From NCBI RefSeq assembly GCF_049532895.1, contig NZ_CP064031.1, positions 558,001-622,000 of the forward strand: 64,000 nt of DNA, in the 5' to 3' direction. The position numbers and the translations under genes are program-made. The notes under the pieces were generated by a model. That model was given only the letters and a program-made list of their open reading frames with translations. It made no database searches and was not told where the DNA came from. Shown here piece after piece: positions 28,614 through 37,429 of this stretch (position 1 is the stretch's first letter; each line of letters begins with the position of its first letter). The DNA is from Dyella_B acidisoli. GTDB lineage: Bacteria > Pseudomonadota > Gammaproteobacteria > Xanthomonadales > Rhodanobacteraceae.

Positions 28614-29813
28614 TTACTTGAGCTTGGCGTCTTCGCGCAGCGCCTCAGCCTTGTCGGTCTTCTCCCAGGAGAACGCCGTGTAGGTCTTGCCATCCGGACC
28701 CTTCACTTCGTACGGCGTGCGGCCGAAGTGGCCGTAGCTGGCGGTCTGTTGGTACATCGGGTGGATCAAGTCCAGCATCTTGATGATGCCGTACGGACGC
28801 AGGTCGAAGTGCTTGCGGATCAGCTTCTCGATCTTATCGTCGGCGATCTTGCCGGTGCCGAAGGTGGTGACCGAGATCGAGGTGGGTTCGGCCACGCCGA
28901 TGGCGTAGCTCACCTGCACTTCGCAGCGGTCGGCGATGCCGGCGGCTACGATGTTCTTGGCCACGTAGCGCGCGGCGTAAGCGGCCGAACGGTCCACCTT
29001 GGACGGATCCTTACCCGAGAACGCGCCGCCACCGTGACGGGCCCAGCCGCCGTAGGTGTCGACGATGATCTTGCGGCCGGTCAGACCGCAGTCGCCCACC
29101 GGGCCACCGATCACGAACTTGCCAGTTGGGTTGATGTGGAACTTGGTGCCCTTGTGCAGCAACTTGGTCGGCAGCACGGGCTTCAGGATGTGCTCGCGCA
29201 CGGCTTCGACCAGATCCTTCTGCTTCACGCTCGGATCGTGCTGGGTGGACAGCACGACGGCGTCGATCGCGGTGGCTTCGCCGTTTTCATAGCGCAGGGT
29301 GACCTGACTCTTGGCGTCCGGACGCAGCCAGGGCAGCGGGGAGTTCTTCTTCTTGCGGACCTTGGCCTGCTGTTCCACCAGGCGGTGCGAGTAGTAGATC
29401 GCCGCCGGCATGAAATCTTTGGTTTCGTTGGTGGCGTAGCCGAACATCAGGCCCTGGTCGCCGGCGCCCTGTTCTTCGGGCTTCTTGCGGTCCACACCCT
29501 GGTTGATGTCCGGCGACTGCTTGCCGATCAGGTTCAGCACGCCGCAGGTCTCGCCGTCGAAACCGACCTCGCTGGAGTCGTAGCCGATGTCCACGATCAC
29601 CTTGCGGGTCAGCGCTTCCAGGTCGATCCAGGCGCTGGTGGTGATTTCGCCGGCGACGATCGCCACGCCGGTCTTCACCATGGTTTCGCAGGCCACGCGG
29701 GCGCGCTGATCCTGGGCGAGGATCGCGTCTAGCACGGCGTCAGAGATCTGGTCAGCGACTTTGTCCGGATGGCCTTCGGAGACCGATTCGGAGGTGAAGA
29801 GGTAGTTGCTCAT
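28614..29813 (-). CDS. metK: S-adenosylmethionine synthetase
   Basis: A 399-residue cytosolic enzyme that makes SAM from methionine and ATP. Motifs are SEGHPDKVADQISDAVLD (N-terminal ATP site), GAGDQGLMFGYA (adenine/Mg loop) and GGGAFSGKDPSKVDRSAAY (P-loop-like). Length fits the family. AAGGAT lies upstream of the ATG. No SAM-type riboswitch was recognised in the leader. The product feeds methyltransferases, whose by-product is removed by AhcY. Confidence 0.96.
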   Translation of the reverse strand: MSNYLFTSESVSEGHPDKVADQISDAVLDAILAQDQRARVACETMVKTGVAIVAGEITTSAWIDLEALTRKVIVDIGYDSSEVGFDGETCGVLNLIGKQSPDINQGVDRKKPEEQGAGDQGLMFGYATNETKDFMPAAIYYSHRLVEQQAKVRKKKNSPLPWLRPDAKSQVTLRYENGEATAIDAVVLSTQHDPSVKQKDLVEAVREHILKPVLPTKLLHKGTKFHINPTGKFVIGGPVGDCGLTGRKIIVDTYGGWARHGGGAFSGKDPSKVDRSAAYAARYVAKNIVAAGIADRCEVQVSYAIGVAEPTSISVTTFGTGKIADDKIEKLIRKHFDLRPYGIIKMLDLIHPMYQQTASYGHFGRTPYEVKGPDGKTYTAFSWEKTDKAEALREDAKLK

Positions 29814-30007
29814 CGTGGCTTATATCCTTCTTTACGGATAAAGAGATGGAAAGGGGAATTGCGCATGATACACGCACTGCGGGCGGGTTTCACTGCCCAG
29901 TCTGGCATAGCTATGTGACGGGGCGGCAGGGGTTCAGGCGGCGGCAGACGTGGGGCGGCAAATAGACGGCCAAATGAGGTGGATGGAAAGCGACGGGAAA
30001 GCTTTGT

Positions 30008-30033
30008 GAGGTGCGGGCGTTCGCCCGCACCTC
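30008..30033. repeat. Perfect GC hairpin between metE and metK
   Basis: GAGGTGCGGGCG and CGCCCGCACCTC are exact inverted arms with a two-base centre. No T-run follows on either strand. It lies about 90 bases after the metE stop in the 307-base space before metK. The rest of that space holds the metK leader and a copy of the GTAGGTTGGG repeat. Confidence 0.7.
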
Positions 30034-30045
30034 TTCGGGAACCGC

Positions 30046-30112
30046 GTAGGCCGGGATGAAAATCCCAGCATCAAGAAGCCAAAAAAGGAGCTTGGATTGT
30101 CATCCCAGCCTA
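30046..30112. repeat. Inverted repeat, GTAGGTTGGG family, copy 5
   Basis: GTAGGCCGGGATGAAAATCC faces GGATTGTCATCCCAGCCTA across about 25 bases. It lies just after the metE stop. Confidence 0.75.
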
Positions 30113-30120
30113 TGAACGAC

Positions 30121-32400
30121 TCAAGCCTCGCTCTCGGCCAACGCAGCGCGCAGGGCTTTCGCCGCATTCACCATTGCAATCAAGGTGGGCTCCACTTCCT
30201 TCCAGCCGCGCGTCTTGAGGCCACAGTCGGGATTGACCCACAGCTGCCCAGGTTCGAGCACGGTCAGGGCCCGTTCCAGCAGTTCGACCATTTCCTCCTG
30301 TGAGGGCACGCGTGGCGAGTGAATGTCGTACACGCCTGGGCCGATGCTGCCCGGATAGCGAAAATCCTCAAACGCCCGCAGCAGCTCCATGCGAGAACGG
30401 CTGCTTTCGATGGAGATCACGTCGGCATCAAGCGCAGCGACAGCTTCGATAATGTCGTTGAATTCGCTGTAACACATGTGCGTGTGGATCTGCGTCGTGT
30501 CGCGGATGCCGCTCGCGGCAATGCGGAAGCAGCGGACGGCCCAGTCGAGATAGGCGGCGTGTTCTGCGTGGCGAATCGGCAGGCCTTCGCGCAGCGCGGG
30601 TTCGTCGATCTGGATGACGCGGATGCCCGCGGTTTCCAGATCGTGCACCTCGTCTCTCAGCGCGAGCGCCAATTGCAGGCAAACCTGTTCTCGCGGCAGA
30701 TCATCACGCACGAACGACCACTGCAGCACCGTCACCGGACCGGTCAACATGCCTTTGACGGGCTTGTCGGTGAGTGATTGCGCATAGCGTGACCAGCGCA
30801 CGGTCATGGGGTGAGGGCGTGATACATCGCCCCAGATAATGGGAGGTTTCACGCAGCGTGAGCCGTAGCTTTGAACCCAACCGTGTCGCGTGAAAGCGAA
30901 GCCGTCGAGCTGTTCGCCGAAGTATTCCACCATGTCGTTCCGCTCGGGCTCGCCATGCACCAGCACATCGAGGCCGATGCGTTCCTGGAAACGAATGACA
31001 CGCTCGATTTCCTCGCGTAACACAGTTTCGTAGGTGTTTTCGTCGATGCGTCCCGCTCGGTGCTCGGCGCGCGCACTACGCAGCGCATCGGTTTGCGGGA
31101 ATGAGCCAATGGTGGTGGTGGGCAGCGGCGGCAGTGCCAGCGCATCGGCCTGGACTTGCAGGCGATGTTTGAGGCTTGAACGCCGCTGCATGGCTTGTGC
31201 ACTCAATGTGTGAACTCGGTTACGAACATCGTTTCGATGCACGCCGGGTTCGTGTTTGCGTGTCGCCAATAGGAAGGTCTGTTCGACCAATGCTTGTTTG
31301 GCAGAATCGCTGCCGTTCAGTGCATCGGCATAGAGGCGAAGCTCTTCAAGCTTCTGTTTCGCGAAAGCGAGCCAGCTTCGCAGTGTGGGCGGTAAGGACG
31401 TTTCCTGCGCAGCATCGAGCGGAATGTGCAGCAGCGAACAGGATGGTGCCAGCCACAGGCGCTCGGTTCCGCGCGATGCCGCTATCTTCTCCAGCAGTGG
31501 CAAGACGCGCCGTGGATCGCTGCGCCAGATAGCGCGCCCGTCGACGACACCGGCACTCAGCACGCAATGGCGAGGCAGCGCGGACAAGATGGAGTCCAGT
31601 TGCTCCGGCGCGCGCACCAGGTCGACATGCAGTCCGTCGACGGGAAGGTCAGTCGCAAGTGCAAGATTGTCGCCCAAGCCGCCGAAGTAAGTCGTCAACA
31701 ATCGTTTGGGCAAGGGGCTGGTCGCCAGGGTGTTGTATGCGACGGTGCACGCGTGTCGGCTCGCGAGATCCAGATCCTGCACCAGGCAAGGTTCATCCAA
31801 CTGGACCCAGGGAACGCCCGCTTGCGCCAGCTGCTTTAGCAGTTCGGCGTACGCCGGAATAAGTGCGTCCAGAAGGTTGAGTGGATCGCTGCCATCGACT
31901 GTTTTGGACAAGCGCAAAAATGAAACCGGCCCGAGCAACACAGGGCGCGCATTCAATCCCAGCGCACGGGCTTCCAGCCATTCGTTGAGCGGCTTATTGG
32001 CGGTAAGTTGAAAACGTTGTCCAGCGTGCAGTTCCGGAACGATGTAGTGGTAGTTGGTATCGAACCACTTGGTCATCTCCAGCGCGTGCAATTCGGCGTT
32101 GCCGCGTGCCATCGCAAAGTAGCCGGCCAGCGGGTCCTTGTGCAGCAGAGGGCGATAGCGATCGGGCACGGCATCGAACAGCACGGCGGTGTCGAGCACC
32201 TGGTCGTAGAGCGAGAAGTCATTGACGGCGACAGTTTGCATGCCTGCCGCGCTCGCCAGCTGCCAATGTCGCTGACGTAGATCGCGTGCCGTATCCAGCA
32301 GGGGAGTGGCGTCGCCGTCGCGCCAGTAATTTTCCAGTGCGCGCTTCAACTCACGGCGACGGCCAATGCGCGGAAAACCAAGGTAAGTCGTGTGTGTCAT
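30121..32400 (-). CDS. metE: Cobalamin-independent methionine synthase
   Basis: A 759-residue enzyme that transfers a methyl group from methyltetrahydropteroyl-triglutamate to homocysteine. The N-terminal half begins TTYLGFPRIGRRRELK. The C-terminal catalytic half holds the zinc ligands (His and Cys in THMCYSEF, Cys in NPDCGLKTRGW), and MLTGPVTVLQWSFVRDD is a family landmark. GAGGA precedes the ATG. A cobalamin riboswitch lies about 270 bases upstream, so the gene is likely off when B12 is present. That implies the cell also has a B12-dependent MetH or imports B12. Confidence 0.96.
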   Translation of the reverse strand: MTHTTYLGFPRIGRRRELKRALENYWRDGDATPLLDTARDLRQRHWQLASAAGMQTVAVNDFSLYDQVLDTAVLFDAVPDRYRPLLHKDPLAGYFAMARGNAELHALEMTKWFDTNYHYIVPELHAGQRFQLTANKPLNEWLEARALGLNARPVLLGPVSFLRLSKTVDGSDPLNLLDALIPAYAELLKQLAQAGVPWVQLDEPCLVQDLDLASRHACTVAYNTLATSPLPKRLLTTYFGGLGDNLALATDLPVDGLHVDLVRAPEQLDSILSALPRHCVLSAGVVDGRAIWRSDPRRVLPLLEKIAASRGTERLWLAPSCSLLHIPLDAAQETSLPPTLRSWLAFAKQKLEELRLYADALNGSDSAKQALVEQTFLLATRKHEPGVHRNDVRNRVHTLSAQAMQRRSSLKHRLQVQADALALPPLPTTTIGSFPQTDALRSARAEHRAGRIDENTYETVLREEIERVIRFQERIGLDVLVHGEPERNDMVEYFGEQLDGFAFTRHGWVQSYGSRCVKPPIIWGDVSRPHPMTVRWSRYAQSLTDKPVKGMLTGPVTVLQWSFVRDDLPREQVCLQLALALRDEVHDLETAGIRVIQIDEPALREGLPIRHAEHAAYLDWAVRCFRIAASGIRDTTQIHTHMCYSEFNDIIEAVAALDADVISIESSRSRMELLRAFEDFRYPGSIGPGVYDIHSPRVPSQEEMVELLERALTVLEPGQLWVNPDCGLKTRGWKEVEPTLIAMVNAAKALRAALAESEA

Positions 32401-32409
32401 GTGTATTCC

Positions 32410-32652
32410 TCATTGCGGTGCATGGCAAAGAGGAACGAAGGCAGGCGTGAGCTGCGGTTGGGCCCGTGGCGCGCGCCGTCGACCTTCGCCCCCGCGGGCG
32501 AACTGAGTTGACTGCGGGCAGGCGGGCGCCGCGTCGATATCGTGACGCGGTACCGGATTCTCCCCGCGGAGATCCCAGGTCGTACGAAGCACGCCGTTGC
32601 GAACGGTGGGCTTCGGCCGGGGCAGGTCTTCGGGCTCGTGGACAAGGCACAT
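32410..32652 (-). CDS. Possible 80-residue small protein between the B12 riboswitch and metE
   Basis: An open frame of 80 codons begins just after the riboswitch (ATG with AGGCGG about 11 bases before it) and ends in the metE ribosome site, ten bases before the metE ATG. Third codon positions in its first half are mostly G or C, as in the true genes here. The sequence (MCLVHEPEDLPRPKPTV, TTWDLRGENPVPRHD) matches no family I recognise, and the second half is Arg/Pro/Gln-rich and less convincing. It could be a real B12-repressed small gene, a leader peptide, or chance in GC-rich DNA. Confidence 0.35.
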   Translation of the reverse strand: MCLVHEPEDLPRPKPTVRNGVLRTTWDLRGENPVPRHDIDAAPACPQSTQFARGGEGRRRAPRAQPQLTPAFVPLCHAPQ

Positions 32653-32665
32653 CGTGCCGCCTACT

Positions 32666-32813
32666 GTTCGCCGCTTCCCGGGCATACACCCAGTGCTGAT
32701 GGCGAAGATCGTTTCCACATACCGCTGCGGGGCAGCGCCGGATTCACACCGGCTTCCCTTTTAATTTCATCTCTCTATTCGCATAAAGAGATAAAGACCT
32801 CGGCGGGCGAACG
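32666..32813 (-). promoter_or_regulatory. Cobalamin (B12) riboswitch upstream of metE
   Basis: Read on the minus strand, the classic blocks appear in order: AAAAGGGAAGCCGGTG, AATCCGGCGCTGCCCCGCA (the B12-box-type core), then GCACTGGG and CCCGGGAAGCGGCG. The outer stem pairs GTTCGCCCGC with GCGGCGAAC. Coenzyme B12 binding to such elements lowers expression downstream, which fits a B12-independent methionine synthase. How it acts (termination or start-site masking) is not clear, because the regulated start is about 270 bases away. Confidence 0.92.
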
Positions 32814-32871
32814 ATAGCGCCTGGGCATCGCGGCCGTCAAACCTGCGAGTGGCGATGCCGGGTGCGGTGGT

Positions 32872-33702
32872 TCAGTAGACCGTTGCGCGCGCCTGTACGA
32901 AGGCGAAGAAGAACACTGCGTTGGGATCGTTGCGTACTGCTTGCAGTTCGTCGCGCATACCATCCACCGTGGCGACGTCGGTTTTGCCACTGGCCATGAG
33001 TTGCTCAGCAGCGGAGAGCAGCACTTCCTGCCAGAACTCGATCATTTGCTTGCGGCGTCCGGGCTGGCGGTTATCCAAGTGCACGTTCTTCACTTCCGTC
33101 TGCACATCACGATAGCCACCCGCCAACAGAAGATTGCCGAGCTTGGCTCCAATGAACGGATCGCCGCCGCTGTCATATTGGTGATCGTTGAACGCCATCC
33201 AGTAGCGCAGCAGGTTGGGCGAGTAGGGATCGAGGAAGAACGAGGAATTCAACACCTCAGTGACATAGATCACCGCACCGGGGCTGAGTACGCGGCGCAC
33301 CTCGCTGAGCACGCGCGCGGGACTGGGCATGTGTTCCAGCACCCAGCACAGATAGGCTGCGTCGAAGCTGCGATCGTTAAAAGGCAGGTCAGCTGCATCA
33401 GCCTGCCGCAACGCATAGCGCGCTTCGCACCAAACTTTGGCAGCCAAGTTGCGTTCGGCCGCCGCCAATTGAGCGGGCGATCGATCGATGCCGGTAACGT
33501 GCAACTCCGGAAAGCGCCGCAACAAAATTTCTGTCTGTGCGCCAACTCCGCAGCCAACTTCCAGCAAGCGCGTTGCAGCGCCGTAATCGATGTGACTGAA
33601 CAACGTGCTCTCAAACATGCGGGCCTGCCGCATCAGTCGGGACTGCTCATCTTCGGAGAAGCCGTGGATATACGGGAAGTCGCCGGTGGCGATGCTGTTC
33701 AT
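32872..33702 (-). CDS. Class I SAM-dependent methyltransferase
   Basis: A 276-residue cytosolic enzyme. The SAM-binding motif I is LLEVGCGVGAQTEILL (about residues 46-61), motif II is HVTGIDRSPAQL, motif III is DAADLPFNDRSFDAAYL, and LEHMPSPARVLSEVRRVLSPG follows, as in UbiE/COQ5-like Methyltransf_11 or _25 domains. The substrate is unknown. No ribosome site is obvious before the ATG. It lies upstream of the B12-riboswitch/metE unit on the same strand, and downstream of the flagellar operon. Confidence 0.85.
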   Translation of the reverse strand: MNSIATGDFPYIHGFSEDEQSRLMRQARMFESTLFSHIDYGAATRLLEVGCGVGAQTEILLRRFPELHVTGIDRSPAQLAAAERNLAAKVWCEARYALRQADAADLPFNDRSFDAAYLCWVLEHMPSPARVLSEVRRVLSPGAVIYVTEVLNSSFFLDPYSPNLLRYWMAFNDHQYDSGGDPFIGAKLGNLLLAGGYRDVQTEVKNVHLDNRQPGRRKQMIEFWQEVLLSAAEQLMASGKTDVATVDGMRDELQAVRNDPNAVFFFAFVQARATVY

Positions 33703-33818
33703 GCCGAGGTGTCCAGCATTGATTGGACTATGAAGCGAGTATCAGTCTTGACTCCTACGTTACTCCGATACCCAGTTGCTGGGTAACTTGAGTTGTCCAG
33801 GTTTTCCTCTAAGGCCGC

Positions 33819-34391
33819 TCAGTGCGATCGATGAAGGTAGTCCGCCAATAAAAAATGGTTTGCGCCTGGCTCGATCGTTGGAGCTGTCTGCGACGCATCA
33901 TTCCGTCTGCCAAGCGTTTCCTTTATGCCCTCCAGTACAGAGTGGACGTAGCCTCCAAGCGGATGGCTGGCAGGCGATAGGTCAAGGCCTGCCTGAAGAT
34001 TTTTGGCCGCCAGCGTCAGGCGATTTTCAAGCAGATTCACCAGTCCCGTGGCAAACAGGCGAATCGCCTCATCACCGTGGTCGGCGGTGAGAGGACTAAA
34101 AATGGCGATGGCCTCGGTGGGCCGATTCCCGACTATTTCCAGATAACCGAGCATGAAGCGAGCCATGTGCAGAGTGGGATTCAAAACCACAGCGCGGCTC
34201 AATGCCGTGATTGCCTCATCGTATCGGGCTTGGTGGGCAAGCATGGCACCGCGCAGCAAATGCAGGCGTGCATCCGAGGGCGATTGAGTCATTGCGTCGT
34301 CGATAGCGGTCAACGCTTCTTCGTCTGAGGTCTGCATCAATAAGGTGATGTGGTCGATGACGGCCGAATCGCAACGAGAGGCGTTGTTCAT
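33819..34391 (-). CDS. Tetratricopeptide-repeat protein at the end of the flagellar operon
   Basis: A 190-residue protein with at least three TPR-like helix pairs (SDARLHLLRGAMLAHQARYD, LHMARFMLGYLEIVGN, ANGL-type helices with LAAKNLQAGLDLSP). It probably acts as a protein-binding scaffold. Its start lies three bases after the fliA stop, so it belongs to the same transcript as the flagellar genes. TPR proteins in such operons often act as chaperones for export substrates, but that is inference here. Confidence 0.7.
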   Translation of the reverse strand: MNNASRCDSAVIDHITLLMQTSDEEALTAIDDAMTQSPSDARLHLLRGAMLAHQARYDEAITALSRAVVLNPTLHMARFMLGYLEIVGNRPTEAIAIFSPLTADHGDEAIRLFATGLVNLLENRLTLAAKNLQAGLDLSPASHPLGGYVHSVLEGIKETLGRRNDASQTAPTIEPGANHFLLADYLHRSH

Positions 34392-34394
34392 GAT

Positions 34395-35162
34395 TTACCC
34401 GGTGACAGTTGTGGAATGGGACGGTTGCAGTACCTTCTTGAGTTCCTCGAGGCTCGCGCGATGAATCTGCGAGACGCGTCCTCTGCTCAGGCCAAGAAGG
34501 CTGGCGATCTGTTCGAAAGAGAGCAGGTCGAAATAGTGATAACGGATAACCTTCGACGCCTTTTCCGGTAACGTCGCGACGGCACGCCGAAGCGCAAGAC
34601 GCGCCTGTTCCCATGCGGCGTTTTCATAGCTGTTTCCGTATGGACTGGGGGAGTCTTTGTCGGAGAAGTACATGCCCGTGCCGTCCAGCATGAAGCCAAT
34701 GGCCAATCCTGTGGCGAGCGAGGAGAGATAGGTAAATTGCGAGTCTTCCGACTCCGCGTCGGTTAGAGACTCCAGTCGCTCTCGTCGTACACGCTTGCTG
34801 AAAGACATCTGCTCGCGTGCATCGCCAAATTTGTCGATGCCATTCAGGATGGCGCCGCGTATTCTCGGCGTGCAGTAGGTCTTGAAAGAAATGCCGCGCT
34901 GTGGATCGAAGCGATCGATCGACTCCAGCAACCCTACACAGGCAAGTTGTACGAAGTCGTTGTAGTCGATGCCGTCTCGACCATGCGTCGCATAGATTCG
35001 GGAGGCGATGCGTTTCGCGTAAGGAAGATAGTGCTGAAAGATGGTCTCGCGCGCGCCGCTATCCGCACTGGATTGCAAGGACAGCCAGTGCGTATCCAGT
35101 TCGGCTTTGTCGGCGCTCCCAGCAGCGTGTGTTGTGGCAGGGAGAAGCGGCTGACCACTCAT
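34395..35162 (-). CDS. fliA: Flagellar sigma factor 28
   Basis: A 255-residue sigma factor of the FliA/WhiG type. Region 2 is DYNDFVQLACVGLLESIDRF and GISFKTYCTPRIRGAILNGI; region 4 holds the helix-turn-helix EQIASLLGLSRGRVSQIHR. It directs RNA polymerase to late flagellar promoters in E. coli and relatives. It overlaps the fliP stop by ATGA, an unusual location: in most gammaproteobacteria fliA follows flhF/fleN. A partner FlgM is not in this window. Confidence 0.9.
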   Translation of the reverse strand: MSGQPLLPATTHAAGSADKAELDTHWLSLQSSADSGARETIFQHYLPYAKRIASRIYATHGRDGIDYNDFVQLACVGLLESIDRFDPQRGISFKTYCTPRIRGAILNGIDKFGDAREQMSFSKRVRRERLESLTDAESEDSQFTYLSSLATGLAIGFMLDGTGMYFSDKDSPSPYGNSYENAAWEQARLALRRAVATLPEKASKVIRYHYFDLLSFEQIASLLGLSRGRVSQIHRASLEELKKVLQPSHSTTVTG

Positions 35163-35944
35163 CTAAAGCTTTGCAATACGCCTTGTAGGATCAAGCCCCA
35201 TCCGTCGACCAGTACGAACATCAGCACTTTAAGGGGCAGCGAGATCGTCGCAGGCGGAACCATCAACATGCCTAGCGAGAGAAGAACGCTCGACACCACC
35301 AGATCGATCAGAAGAAATGGCAGCAAGATCACGAACCCGATCTGGAAGGCGATGCGTAGCTCGTTGAGGATGAAGGCAGGGGTGAGTTGAAGAAGGCTTA
35401 CGTCATCCGTCGACGCGGGAGGCGGCTTGTGCGACATGTCGTACATCAGTTTGAGCTCATTCTGGCGAACCTGTTTCAGCATGAAGTCGCGCATGGGTGA
35501 TGCGCCACGGTCCAGGGCCTGCTCCACGGTCAAGCTTCCTTTCATAAAAGGCTGCAATGCGTCGCTGTTCACTTTTTCCAGGGTCGGGAGCATGGCGAAC
35601 ACGGTGAGGAAAAGCGCCAGGCTGATCAACACGGGAGTCGGTGGTGTTTCCGGCATGCCGAACGCGTGGCGGATCATCGAAAGCACGATCACAATACGGA
35701 TGAAGGCCGTCATCGAAACGATCAACGCCGGGCCGATACTGAGAATGGTCAACAGCGTGGCGATACGAATGGCTTCAGATGTTGTTCCTGCTCCAAACGT
35801 CTGGCTGAAAGACGCGTTAGCAAGTGATGGCGAAGCGCCAAGCGTGGCTCCGGCAGGTGCTTCTGCCATGACGTGCACGCTGACTGCTGTTAAGAGGACC
35901 CCAACGAGAAGCATGGCGAGGTGGCGAATAAGCTCCTTCTTCAT
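35159..35944 (-). CDS. fliP: Flagellar export gate protein FliP
   Basis: A 261-residue inner-membrane component of the flagellar type III export gate. It has a cleavable signal peptide (residues 1-28), as FliP proteins do. Family motifs are TAFIRIVIVLSMIRHAFGM and PFLLIDLVVSSVLLSLGM, with four hydrophobic segments. It would normally be followed by fliQ and fliR, but fliA comes next here, so those partners must lie elsewhere or be missing. Four-base overlaps link it with fliO and fliA. Confidence 0.93.
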   Translation of the reverse strand: MKKELIRHLAMLLVGVLLTAVSVHVMAEAPAGATLGASPSLANASFSQTFGAGTTSEAIRIATLLTILSIGPALIVSMTAFIRIVIVLSMIRHAFGMPETPPTPVLISLALFLTVFAMLPTLEKVNSDALQPFMKGSLTVEQALDRGASPMRDFMLKQVRQNELKLMYDMSHKPPPASTDDVSLLQLTPAFILNELRIAFQIGFVILLPFLLIDLVVSSVLLSLGMLMVPPATISLPLKVLMFVLVDGWGLILQGVLQSFR

Positions 35945-36297
35945 GGGGACGTGTCCTGCGTAATGCTCTTGTCTTCTGTGGGCGGTGTGCTGTCGCTAGG
36001 CCATTGGCTCATCGCGACGCCCGCCGGGCCGCATGCGATGAGCACGTCGCGACCCGCGCATCGGACGAGATGGACGGAAGTGCGCGAATCGATACGCGTC
36101 GACTGCACCACGTGCAGATCGCGCGTGAGCCGACTCGCGTGCGGCCGGAATCGGGCCTTCAGCAAGAGCGCCGCCGCGATGCCGAGTGCAAGACAGAAAC
36201 AAAGCGCCAGGACGACTCTGAAGACATCAATCCCGCCGTGGGCGGCAACCACGTTGGGAGCGAAATCGGCTGCGGCGCGCATGGGGTCGATCAGCAT
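35941..36297 (-). CDS. fliO: Flagellar export protein FliO
   Basis: A 118-residue protein with one membrane helix (VFRVVLALCFCLALGIAAALLL, about 24-46) and a C-terminal beta-like cytoplasmic domain ending in GPAGVAMSQW. FliO is poorly conserved, so the call rests on size, the single helix and its place between fliN and fliP. FliO aids FliP assembly. It overlaps fliN by one base and fliP by four. Confidence 0.8.
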   Translation of the reverse strand: MLIDPMRAAADFAPNVVAAHGGIDVFRVVLALCFCLALGIAAALLLKARFRPHASRLTRDLHVVQSTRIDSRTSVHLVRCAGRDVLIACGPAGVAMSQWPSDSTPPTEDKSITQDTSP

Positions 36298-36626
36298 TAC
36301 TGCGCATCCAGAACGTGCGTGATGCGAATGCCAAAATGCTCGTTCACCGCAACGATTTCGCCTCGCGCAATAACTTTACCGTTCAGAAGCACGTGAGTCT
36401 CCTGATGAAGCTGTTGCTCAAGCTCGACGATCGATCCGTTTTGGATCGACATGAGCTGCTTCACTGTCATCTCGGCTGTGCCAAGGCTGACGTCGACGCG
36501 TACCTTGATGTCGTCCAGCAGTGCGCGCGAAGGCAAGGGGGAATTTTTGTCTGGAGCTTGTTCGACGTGTTCGGGTAGATCGACGGGCATGACGCTGATT
36601 TGTTTCACGCTTCCTTGTGAAGTCAT
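36297..36626 (-). CDS. fliN: Flagellar switch protein FliN
   Basis: A 109-residue cytoplasmic C-ring protein. Its SpoA domain (about residues 38-105) reads KVRVDVSLGTAEMTVKQL, LLNGKVIARGEIVAVNEHFG and IRIT, matching FliN closely. It forms the lower C-ring and docks the FliH-FliI complex. It overlaps its neighbours by four bases and one base. Confidence 0.93.
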   Translation of the reverse strand: MTSQGSVKQISVMPVDLPEHVEQAPDKNSPLPSRALLDDIKVRVDVSLGTAEMTVKQLMSIQNGSIVELEQQLHQETHVLLNGKVIARGEIVAVNEHFGIRITHVLDAQ

Positions 36627-37429
36627 TGGGAAATATCCTTGATAGAAGTAATTTGCAGGCTTGCTTTTCCATGCCTATGGACAGGCCGGCCGCAAGCGAA
36701 AATTTGTCCCAGTGTGCCATCCGCGTTCAACATCGCCAGGTCGAGCGGTTCGTTCAACAGCTGGCGCGTAGTGATGACGTCGCCAACCGTCAGGCCGCCA
36801 AGGTCGGCGGCGGACATCTCGCAGTGGCCAAGCACGGCGGCGATCTTCAGGCGCGTGTCGGCGAGGGATTCGCCGCGTTTGAGCAAGGGCGGATGATTGG
36901 ATGTGGTTTGCTGCGTGCCTTCTCGTGCAAGCCAGCGCCATGGTGCGGCGAAGTGCATATCGAAAAGTGGCAGCGCATCATCAAGCATGCAGGTCAGCTG
37001 AACCTCGGTTGCCATGTCGGGTTCTTGGCTAGCTGTCATGGGTACTGCGGATTCCAGCATCAGCGCCTCGCTCAGCCGCAGAAGCAGATCGTCTTGCAGC
37101 TCCGTGCGGAGTGGTTCGAGCAACGCATCGACGGTATTGCCGGCAAAGGCGGGCATATCGGCGTCCATCACGAGTATTTTTCGCAGCAGCACGTCCCATG
37201 CGCGCCACGGAGCTGCTAGACGTACCGATGCACCGAGCGACCAACGGATAGCATCGGAGGACGGTGAAGGGGGAAACGTCCCGTTGATCAACGATATCCG
37301 GACAGTTGCCGGGTCCGGCGCCACGATCCAATCGCGGAGCCACGCCTCGACGACGCGTGCCAGGGTGCCTTGAATCCTGCGCAGATCCGAGGGAGACGTC
37401 GGCCGCCAAGGTTTCCCGACAGGCTTCAT
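36623..37429 (-). CDS. Divergent SpoA-domain switch protein in the fliM position
   Basis: A 268-residue protein. The C-terminal region (ADLGGLTVGDVITTRQLLNE, LGQIFACGRPVHRHGKASLQ) is a SpoA fold as in FliM, FliN and the type III secretion YscQ family. The N-terminal 190 residues do not show the FliM CheC-like domain or the CheY-binding peptide that I would expect. It is shorter than FliM (about 330) and may be a YscQ-like version. The order flgE, this gene, fliN, fliO, fliP supports a FliM role. Confidence 0.65.
   Translation of the reverse strand: MKPVGKPWRPTSPSDLRRIQGTLARVVEAWLRDWIVAPDPATVRISLINGTFPPSPSSDAIRWSLGASVRLAAPWRAWDVLLRKILVMDADMPAFAGNTVDALLEPLRTELQDDLLLRLSEALMLESAVPMTASQEPDMATEVQLTCMLDDALPLFDMHFAAPWRWLAREGTQQTTSNHPPLLKRGESLADTRLKIAAVLGHCEMSAADLGGLTVGDVITTRQLLNEPLDLAMLNADGTLGQIFACGRPVHRHGKASLQITSIKDISQ

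Noticed and set aside
28557..29732. Open frame of 391 codons on the plus strand
   Set aside because: It is the antisense of metK; the composition is typical of a GC-rich shadow and the frame starts within the terminator.
29814..30007. SAM-type riboswitch before metK
   Set aside because: None of the SAM-I, SAM-II or SAM-IV conserved blocks could be found in the leader.
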